A DNA stretch of 14,912 bases from Thiomonas sp. (GTDB lineage: Bacteria > Pseudomonadota > Gammaproteobacteria > Burkholderiales > Burkholderiaceae_C): positions 1 to 14,912 of the forward strand of contig DAIDHU010000420.1 of NCBI GenBank assembly GCA_027451915.1, read 5' to 3'. The notes under the pieces were generated by a model, which saw only the letters and a list, made by a program, of their open reading frames with translations, had not been told where the DNA came from and made no database searches. Below, in pieces: positions 7,693 through 14,912 of this stretch (its first letter is position 1; the number at the start of each line of letters is the position of its first letter). The position numbers and the translations under genes are program-made.

Positions 7693-8280
7693 TCACAGAT
7701 TGTACTTGGGCGGATCCGTGGCCATGTCGACGGGGGCGCTTTCGCGCACGGCGCAGATTCGTTGCAGGAAAGCGGGGCGGGGCACGGCCTGGAACCCGTC
7801 CTCGAAGGCCACCACGCGCAGTTCGCCGCGCACGGCCTCGAGCAGCTCGCCCGGGCGCAGCAGGAACTGCTCGCGGGCCGGACGCCCGACGGTCTGCTGC
7901 CCCTGCGCGAAGGTCTCGTAGATGAGCACGCCGCCCTCGTCCACGCTGTGCACGATGTGCGGCAACAGCGGGCGCCACAGGTAGTTGGTGACCACCACCG
8001 CGCCGAAGCGCTGGCGCAGCGGCCAGGGCGCGTTCTCCAGGTCGGCCTGCAGGGTCCGCACGCCGGGCAGCCCGCGCAGGGGCTGCAGCGACAGGGCGTC
8101 GCGGTCTACGCCCAGCACCCGATGGCCGGCCGCGGCCAGCGCGCGCGCATGACGCCCGCTGCCGCAGGCCAGGTCGAGCACCTCGGCCCCGGGCCGGATG
8201 AGCGGCGCGAAGCGCAGCACCCACGCCGAGGCGGCGAGGGGGGAAGCGTGCTCGCCCGGGGGCGTCGTGGGAGGGTTCAT
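7693..8280 (-). CDS. Small class I SAM-dependent methyltransferase, substrate unknown
   Basis: The 195-residue protein has a Rossmann-type methyltransferase fold. The glycine-rich SAM loop is VLDLACGSGRHA (34-45), an acidic residue at the end of strand 2 (GVDRD, 57-61) should bind the ribose of SAM, and QADLEN (79-84) is in the motif III position. It resembles small TehB-like or UbiE-like stand-alone methyltransferases, but there is no substrate-specific motif I can name. It is the first gene of the cluster with dapA and bamC (19-base gap), which suggests co-transcription but does not reveal the substrate. The ATG at 8280 is the only Met in frame close to the fold. The open frame continues upstream antisense to parE, but that extension is a composition artefact. 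Confidence 0.8.
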   Translation of the reverse strand: MNPPTTPPGEHASPLAASAWVLRFAPLIRPGAEVLDLACGSGRHARALAAAGHRVLGVDRDALSLQPLRGLPGVRTLQADLENAPWPLRQRFGAVVVTNYLWRPLLPHIVHSVDEGGVLIYETFAQGQQTVGRPAREQFLLRPGELLEAVRGELRVVAFEDGFQAVPRPAFLQRICAVRESAPVDMATDPPKYNL

Positions 8281-8416
8281 GGCTGCGGGCCCGGCGGCCC
8301 CTGGGTGCTCGGATGCATGCGCGCATTCAAGCACAGGGCGGGCGCCCGGTGCCCGACTTCGCGCCGGCGCAAAGCCTGCCGAGCGCCCGCGGCTGCGCAG
8401 GTGTTGCGCGAGGGGC

Positions 8417-8445
8417 CCCTTAGAATGCTCCGAGCGGTCTGTCAA
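8417..8445 (-). promoter_or_regulatory. Possible promoter for the methyltransferase-dapA-bamC operon
   Basis: On the minus strand a perfect -35 hexamer TTGACA (8445-8440) is followed after 17 bases by TAAGGG (8422-8417), a weak -10. It points toward the methyltransferase start at 8280 and would give a leader of about 130 bases. The exact -35 and spacing support it; the poor -10 lowers confidence. Confidence 0.3.
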
Positions 8446-8452
8446 GTTCCGC

Positions 8453-8480
8453 GGCGCCTGCGCGCAGCTGCCCGTTTTTT
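8453..8480 (+). terminator. Possible intrinsic terminator or attenuator upstream of parE
   Basis: Bases 8453-8460 (GGCGCCTG) can pair with 8465-8472 (CAGCTGCC), with one mismatch and one G-U pair around a CGCG loop. CG and then TTTTTT follow (8475-8480). This has the form of a plus-strand intrinsic terminator, but no plus-strand gene precedes it, so it could only act on a leader transcript. A second hairpin, TGCCC/GGGCA (8469-8473 with 8481-8485), shares bases 8469-8472 and would exclude it. Confidence 0.3.
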
Positions 8481-8507
8481 GGGCATCACCGAGCGGACAC
8501 GCATAAA
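8479..8507 (+). promoter_or_regulatory. Possible promoter for parE-parC
   Basis: TTGGGC (8479-8484), 17 bases, then CATAAA (8502-8507) is a moderate sigma-70-like match (3 of 6 and 4 of 6). The transcript would begin near 8514, giving a leader of about 120 bases that carries the palindrome and both DnaA boxes ahead of the parE start. Confidence 0.3.
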
Positions 8508-8538
8508 TGCAGGCTTTGCCGCGTTGCGCAGGCGGGTC

Positions 8539-8559
8539 TATCCCCATTCGATGGGGATA
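8539..8559. repeat. Perfect palindrome TATCCCCAT-TCG-ATGGGGATA upstream of parE
   Basis: Arms 8539-8547 and 8551-8559 are exact inverted repeats of 9 bases around TCG. The right arm plus the next base reads TTATCCCCA on the minus strand (8560-8552), one base different from the DnaA box TTATCCACA; the left side reads CTATCCCCA on the plus strand (8538-8546). It could be a pair of inverted DnaA-like boxes, an operator for another dimeric regulator, or an RNA hairpin in the parE leader. Confidence 0.55.
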
Positions 8560-8598
8560 AGTAACGTGCGGTTCCGCCGCCCGGATCGGCCGCCTGTG

Positions 8599-8607
8599 TT
8601 GTCCACA
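8599..8607 (+). promoter_or_regulatory. DnaA-box-like site TTGTCCACA
   Basis: The site differs from the TTATCCACA box at one position (G for A at the third base). It lies 20 bases (start to start) upstream of a perfect box in the same orientation. Confidence 0.5.
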
Positions 8608-8618
8608 ATTCTTCGGGT

Positions 8619-8627
8619 TTATCCACA
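8619..8627 (+). promoter_or_regulatory. Perfect DnaA box TTATCCACA next to the parE start codon
   Basis: This exact match to the canonical DnaA 9-mer ends 7 bases before the parE ATG at 8635. It covers the place where a ribosome binding site would normally be, and no clear Shine-Dalgarno sequence is present. Bound DnaA could block transcription through the start of parE. Binding is inferred from sequence only. Confidence 0.55.
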
Positions 8628-8634
8628 AGCGTCG

Positions 8635-10600
8635 ATGGGAACCAGCAAGCGGGATACTTACAGCGAAGCGTCGATTCGCGTGCTCAAGGGGCTGGAGCCG
8701 GTCAGGCAGCGCCCGGGCATGTACACCTCCACCGTCCATCCCCTGCACATCGTGCAGGAGGTCATCGACAACTGCGCGGACGAGGCGCTGGCGGGGCATG
8801 CGGGACGCATCGACGTGATCGTGCATGCCGACGGCAGCGTGACCGTGCAGGACGACGGCCGGGGCATTCCGGTGGGCCTGCACCCGGACGAGGGCGTGCC
8901 GGTGGTCGAACTGGTGTTCACCCAGCTCCACGCGGGGGGCAAGTTCGACAAGCTCGACGCCGGCGCGGCCTACCGCTTCTCCGGCGGCCTGCACGGGGTC
9001 GGGGTCAGCGTCACCAACGCGCTGTCCAAGCGCCTGGAAGTGGAAGTGCATCGCGAAGGCCAGGCCAGTTTCCTGGCCTTCGCCGAGGGTGCGCCGGTTC
9101 AGGCCCTGCAAAGCCGCCCGCTGGCCCGGGGCGAAGCGCGCAACGGCACGCGCGTGCGCGTGTGGCCGGATGCGCGGTATTTCGAATCCACCCAGTTGCC
9201 CCTGGGGGACTTGCAGCATCTGTTGCGCAGCAAGGCGGTGCTGCTGCCCGGGCTCAACGTGCGCCTGCATGTGGAAAAAAGCGCCGAGACCCATGAATGG
9301 CGTTATGAGCAGGGCCTGCGGGGCTATCTGCGCCAGGCGCTGGGCGACACGCCGGTATTGCTCGAATTCGAAGGCCAGGGCGCGGCCGAGGCGCAGACCG
9401 AGGGTTTCGCGCCCGGCGAGGGCGCCTCGTGGTGCGTGGCCTTCAGCGCCGAGGGCAGCGTGTTGCGCGAGTCCTACGTGAACCTGATTCCCACGCCGGC
9501 CGGCGGCACCCACGACGCGGGGCTGCGCGAGGGACTCTTCCAGGCGGTCAAGGGATTCATCGAATTGCACGCGCTGTCGCCCAAGGGACTTCGGGTGCTG
9601 CCGGAGGATGTGTTCTCGCGCGCCTCCTACGTGTTGTCGGCCAAGGTGCTGGACCCGCAGTTCCAGGGCCAGATGAAGGAGCGCCTGAACAGCCGCGACG
9701 CCGTGCGCCTGGTCTCGGGCTTCGTGCGCCCCGCGCTCGAGCTGTGGCTGAGCCAGCATGTGGAGCAGGGCAAGGCGCTGGCCGAGCTGGTGATCGCCCA
9801 GGCGCAAAGTCGCCAGCGCGCGGCGCAGCGTGTCGAGCGTCGCAAGGGCTCGGGCATCGCGGTGCTGCCGGGCAAGCTCACCGATTGCGAGAGTCGTGAC
9901 ATTTCCCGCAACGAGTTGTTCCTGGTGGAGGGCGACTCGGCCGGAGGCTCGGCGAAGATGGGGCGCGACAAGGAGTTCCAGGCCGTGCTGCCGCTGCGCG
10001 GCAAGGTGCTCAACTCCTGGGAGGTCGAGCGCGACCGGTTGTTCGCCAACCAGGAGATCCACGACATCGCGGTGGCCATCGGCCTGGATCCGCACGGCCT
10101 GCACGACGACATCGACCTGTCGGGCCTGCGCTACGGCAAGATTTGCATTCTCAGCGATGCCGATGTCGACGGCTCGCACATCCAGGTGCTGCTGCTCACC
10201 TTGTTCCTGCGCCATTTCCCGCAGCTGGTGCAGCGCGGGCATGTGTACGTCGCGCGTCCCCCGCTGTACCGCGTGGACGCGCCGGCGCGCGGCAGGAAGC
10301 CGGCGGCCAAGCTGTACGCGCTGGACGATGGCGAGCTGCAGGCGATCTGCGACCGCCTGCGCAAGGACGGCCTGCGCGAAGGCGCCTGGAGCGTGTCGCG
10401 CTTCAAGGGCCTGGGCGAGATGAGCGCCGAGCAGTTGTGGGAAACCACCCTCAATCCCGACACGCGGCGCCTGCCGCAGGTGGGCTTCGGCGGCCAGGGC
10501 AGCGAGGCCACCGCCGAGTTGTTCACGCGCCTGATGGGCAAGGGCGAGGCGCAGGCCCGGCGCGAACTCATGGAGACCTTCGGCGACCGCGTCGAAGTCG

Positions 10601-10608
<8 letters not shown>
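8635..10608 (+). CDS. parE: DNA topoisomerase IV subunit B (ParE)
   Basis: ParE is the ATPase subunit of topoisomerase IV, which decatenates daughter chromosomes and relaxes supercoils. The 657-residue protein has a GHKL ATPase domain with N46 (EVIDNCADEAL), D74/G75/G77 (DDGRGIP) and the lid GGLHGVG at 117-123. A transducer domain follows, then a TOPRIM domain with E432-GDSAGGSAK and the metal-binding D508-A-D510-V-D512. The length and the HAGGKF segment (99-104) separate it from the longer GyrB. The chosen start (MGTSKRD) gives the usual family N-terminus; an in-frame ATG at 8551, inside the palindrome, would add 28 residues without family likeness. The last 8 bases overlap parC. Confidence 0.96.
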
Positions 10609-12994
<2,386 letters not shown>

Positions 12995-13002
12995 GGGCGG
13001 GT

Positions 13003-13036
13003 TCGCGCCGGCCCGCTCCCGTGCCTGCCGGCGCGA
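13003..13036. terminator. 10-bp-stem hairpin after parC
   Basis: TCGCGCCGGC (13003-13012) pairs exactly with GCCGGCGCGA (13027-13036) around a 14-base loop, 8 bases after the parC stop codon. It has no T-tract. Its place between the convergent parC and ridA-family genes suggests a transcription-end structure. Confidence 0.45.
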
Positions 13037-13046
13037 GTTCCGGCGG

Positions 13047-13078
13047 GCGCCTCGGGCGCTCCCGCGGCGCGTCGCGGG
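13047..13078. terminator. Two further short hairpins before the end of the ridA-family gene
   Basis: GCGCC/GGCGC (13047-13051 with 13055-13059, loop TCG) and CCCGCG/CGCGGG (13061-13066 with 13073-13078, loop GCGCGT) follow the first hairpin directly. The second ends one base before the stop codon of the minus-strand gene. They may act on either strand. Confidence 0.35.
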
Positions 13079-13079
13079 C

Positions 13080-13538
13080 TCAGTCGTCGAGTTGCGCGAT
13101 CAGCTCGATCTCGACGGCGGCGCCCATGGGCAGCTGGGCCACGCCGAAGGCGCTGCGCGCATGCTGGCCGGCCGCGCCGAACACCTCGCCCAGCAATTCC
13201 GAGGCGCCGTTGATCACCAGGTGGTGTTCGGTGTAATCGGGCGCGGAGTTCACCAGGCCCAGCAGCTTGACAATGCGGCGCACGCGGCCCAGGTCGCCGC
13301 AGGCGGCGTGCAGGGTGCCCATCAGGTCGATGGCCACGGAGCGCGCGGCCTCGCGGCCCTGTGCCGTGTTCAGCTCGCGCCCGAGCTGGCCGGACAGCAC
13401 CTTGCCGTCGCGCTTGCTGATGTGGCCGGACAGGAACACCAGATTGCCGCTTTGCACGAAGGGCAGGTAGGCCGCCGCCGGGGTGGCGACGGAGGGCAGG
13501 GTGATGCCCAGGCTCTGCAACTTGTCATGGACGGACAT
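13080..13538 (-). CDS. RidA/YjgF/UK114-family protein
   Basis: RidA-family proteins hydrolyse reactive enamine/imine intermediates released by PLP enzymes; some subgroups have other or unknown roles. The 152-residue protein has the family fold, with LVFLSGHIS (33-41), the central helix region (about 63-80) and the C-terminal signature ARSAFGVAQLPMGAAVEIE (127-145). The arginine matching E. coli RidA Arg105 is present (R128). It is longer than RidA (about 128 aa) and belongs to the subgroup with an INGASELLGEVFG segment (109-121). A good Shine-Dalgarno AAGGA (minus strand, 13551-13547) lies 8 bases before the ATG at 13538 and fixes the start. The gene is convergent with parC and divergent from the helicase gene. 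Confidence 0.9.
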   Translation of the reverse strand: MSVHDKLQSLGITLPSVATPAAAYLPFVQSGNLVFLSGHISKRDGKVLSGQLGRELNTAQGREAARSVAIDLMGTLHAACGDLGRVRRIVKLLGLVNSAPDYTEHHLVINGASELLGEVFGAAGQHARSAFGVAQLPMGAAVEIELIAQLDD

Positions 13539-13682
13539 GAGGGATTTCCTTGTGAACGGTGGGGGTGGCGCACGCAGGGTGCGTGGAGCAAAAGCCAGGC
13601 GGCGCGCATCGCGCGCCATCGCCGCAGCATAGCCAATCCCGTCGCGGCGCGGCCAGGAAGCCAAGCGAATCAAGGGGCTGCG

Positions 13683-13691
13683 TGCTACACT
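13683..13691 (+). promoter_or_regulatory. Possible extended -10 promoter for rhlE
   Basis: TGCTACACT fits the extended -10 pattern TGnTATAAT with four of six core bases. The -35 region (AAGCGA at 17 bases) is poor, as is usual for extended -10 promoters. The predicted start is near 13698, just before a strong hairpin. Confidence 0.35.
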
Positions 13692-13700
13692 TCGGGTCTT

Positions 13701-13730
13701 GTCGGAGCGGCCACAGTTTGCCGCACCGAC
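13701..13730 (+). other. Stem-loop at the start of the predicted rhlE leader
   Basis: GTCGG-A-GCGGC (13701-13711) pairs with GCCGC-A-CCGAC (13720-13730): two 5-bp stems separated by an A/A mismatch, with the loop CACAGTTT. An alternative pairing of ACAGT (13713-13717) with ACTGT (13729-13733) would compete with it. A further hairpin GCCGGC-CCCTGC-GCCGGC lies at 13748-13765. This may stabilise the mRNA or act as a switch. Confidence 0.4.
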
Positions 13731-13921
13731 TGTCGAACTCGACTCCTGCCGGCCCCTGCGCCGGCTGTCCGCCTCGATGGCGAACTGGCGTTTCGGCCCG
13801 CTCCCCGCGGGTGCGGTCGCGGCAAGGGCTTCAGGCCAGCCGCGGCAGCGAACGAAACGGTCATCGTGGTTTCCCGCGCACCGCATCCACAACCTTCGGC
13901 GCGCGGGCTCCGAAAGCATCC

Positions 13922-14912
13922 ATGACTTTTGCATCCCTCGGGCTCAGCGAGCCCATCCTGCTTGCCATCAGCGAGCAAGGCTACACCACGCCCACCCCGA
14001 TCCAGGCCCAGGGCATTCCCGCGGTGCTCGCCGGCGGCGACCTGCTGGCCGCGGCGCAGACCGGAACCGGCAAGACCGCGGCGTTCACGCTGCCGCTGCT
14101 GCATCGCCTCAGCGAGGCGCAGCCGGCCCGCAACGCGCGAGGCCAGGTGATTCCCCGCGTGCTGGTGCTGGTGCCCACGCGCGAACTGGCGGCCCAGGTG
14201 GCCGAGAACGTGCGCGACTACGGAAAGCATCTGAAGCTGCGCAGCATGGTCATGTACGGCGGCGTGGGCATGCAGCCCCAGATCGACGCCCTGCGCCGGG
14301 GCGTGGACATTGTCGTGGCCACCCCCGGGCGCATGCTCGACCACCAGGGCCAGCGCACCCTGGACCTGTCGGCCATCGACACCCTGGTGCTGGACGAAGC
14401 CGACCGCATGCTCGACATGGGTTTCATCCACGACATCCGCAAGGTGCTCGCGCTGCTGCCGCGCAAGCGCCAGAACCTGCTGTTCTCGGCCACCTTCTCG
14501 GACGAGATCAAGGCCCTGGCCAACACCCTGTTGAACCAGCCCAAGGTGATCGAGGTGGCCCGCCGCAACATCGCGGCGGCCACCGTGCGCCAGACCGTGC
14601 ACCCGGTGGGCCGCGACCGCAAGCGCGAACTGCTGACCCACCTGATCCGCGAACGCAACTGGTGGCAGGTGCTGGTGTTCATGCGCACCAAGCACGGCGC
14701 CAACCGCCTGGCCGAGCAGTTGCGCGGCGATGGCATCGGCGCCGACGCCATCCACGGCAACAAGAGCCAGGGCGCGCGCACGCGTGCGCTGGCGGATTTC
14801 AAGAGCGGCAAGCTGCAGGTGCTGGTGGCCACCGACATCGCGGCGCGCGGAATCGACATCGACCAGCTCCCGCTGGTCGTCAACTACGAGCTGCCGAACG
14901 TTCCCGAGGACT
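13922..14912 (+). CDS. rhlE: DEAD-box ATP-dependent RNA helicase, RhlE type (5' part; continues past the window)
   Basis: DEAD-box helicases of this type unwind short RNA duplexes in ribosome assembly and RNA decay. The visible 330 codons contain the motifs in order: F3 and the Q motif ending at Q28 (GYTTPTPIQ, 20-28), Walker A AQTGTGKT (45-52), PTRELA (85-90), TPGR (134-137), DEAD (158-161) and SAT (189-191). The second RecA domain follows, with VFMRTK and then VATDIAARGIDI near the window end. The N-terminus MTFASLGLSEPIL and the overall match are closest to RhlE proteins of Burkholderiales. The C-terminal basic tail that would confirm the subgroup lies outside the window. The ATG at 13922 is the standard start; no strong Shine-Dalgarno sequence precedes it. 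Confidence 0.93.
   Translation, partial: MTFASLGLSEPILLAISEQGYTTPTPIQAQGIPAVLAGGDLLAAAQTGTGKTAAFTLPLLHRLSEAQPARNARGQVIPRVLVLVPTRELAAQVAENVRDYGKHLKLRSMVMYGGVGMQPQIDALRRGVDIVVATPGRMLDHQGQRTLDLSAIDTLVLDEADRMLDMGFIHDIRKVLALLPRKRQNLLFSATFSDEIKALANTLLNQPKVIEVARRNIAAATVRQTVHPVGRDRKRELLTHLIRERNWWQVLVFMRTKHGANRLAEQLRGDGIGADAIHGNKSQGARTRALADFKSGKLQVLVATDIAARGIDIDQLPLVVNYELPNVPED

Larger units (their letters stand above)
8281..8634. other. Non-coding region between the divergent methyltransferase-dapA-bamC and parE-parC operons
   Basis: These 354 bases contain no convincing gene. From left to right they hold: a 10-base self-complementary CGGGCGCCCG (8339-8348); a minus-strand TTGACA promoter candidate; a plus-strand TAGAAT (8421-8426) without a good -35; a hairpin followed by six T residues; a plus-strand promoter candidate ending in CATAAA; a perfect palindrome; and two DnaA boxes adjoining the parE start. 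The A+T-rich islands here stand out against the rest of the window. Confidence 0.7.
13539..13921. other. Non-coding region between the divergent ridA-family and rhlE genes
   Basis: These 383 bases contain no convincing gene. The left part holds the ribosome binding site of the ridA-family gene and a perfect hairpin GGCGCGC-ATC-GCGCGCC (13601-13617). An extended -10 near 13683 would make a leader of about 220 bases for the helicase. That leader contains several stem-loops and no strong Shine-Dalgarno sequence before the helicase ATG. Confidence 0.6.

Noticed and set aside
8599..8627. The DnaA boxes as the chromosome replication origin
   Set aside because: There is no dnaA, dnaN, gyrB, rpmH or parAB gene in view and no extended A+T-rich unwinding element. 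A regulatory role at parE is the simpler reading.
13776..13921. An upstream reading frame starting at the ATG at 13776 in the rhlE leader
   Set aside because: It has no Shine-Dalgarno sequence, runs out of frame into the helicase gene, and its translation is Arg/Pro/His-rich noise.

Overview
This is a G+C-rich (roughly 70% by eye), densely coded stretch of bacterial chromosome. The gene set and the protein sequences look like a betaproteobacterium of the order Burkholderiales: nrdR beside ribD, purN followed by an RsmB/NOP-type methyltransferase, dapA followed by bamC, parE followed by parC, and a RhlE-type helicase. The genus cannot be fixed from the sequence. I see no tRNA, rRNA, insertion sequence, phage gene, CRISPR array or plasmid function. 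Nothing in base composition suggests recent transfer, so this reads as core genome.

Layout. (1) Bases 1-474 are the 3' part of nusB, which converges on and overlaps the end of ribD. (2) Bases 444-2143 on the minus strand are nrdR then ribD, joined by an ATGA overlap. (3) Bases 2235-4156 on the plus strand, divergent from nrdR, are purN and an RsmB/NOP rRNA methyltransferase, also joined by an ATGA overlap. (4) Bases 4305-5504 are a membrane fatty-acid desaturase with an Arg-rich C-terminal extension. (5) Bases 5602-8280 on the minus strand are a tight cluster of a small SAM methyltransferase, dapA (lysine/diaminopimelate synthesis) and bamC (outer-membrane assembly lipoprotein). (6) Bases 8281-8634 are a 354-base non-coding region between that operon and the topoisomerase IV operon. 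(7) Bases 8635-12994 are parE and parC, overlapping by 8 bases. (8) Bases 13080-13538 on the minus strand are a RidA/YjgF-family gene convergent with parC. (9) Bases 13922-14912 are the 5' part of a rhlE-type DEAD-box helicase with a long, structured leader.

The genes are mostly housekeeping: transcription antitermination, riboflavin synthesis, ribonucleotide reductase control, purine synthesis, rRNA modification, membrane lipid desaturation, lysine and cell-wall precursor synthesis, outer-membrane assembly, chromosome decatenation and RNA remodelling. The most interesting non-coding signal is upstream of parE. It holds a perfect DnaA box (TTATCCACA) and a near-perfect one (TTGTCCACA), both close to the parE start, plus a 9-bp-arm palindrome whose right arm forms a third DnaA-like box, and a possible terminator/anti-terminator pair further upstream. 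This suggests, but does not prove, that topoisomerase IV expression is tied to DnaA. I found no clear candidate for an undescribed multi-gene system.
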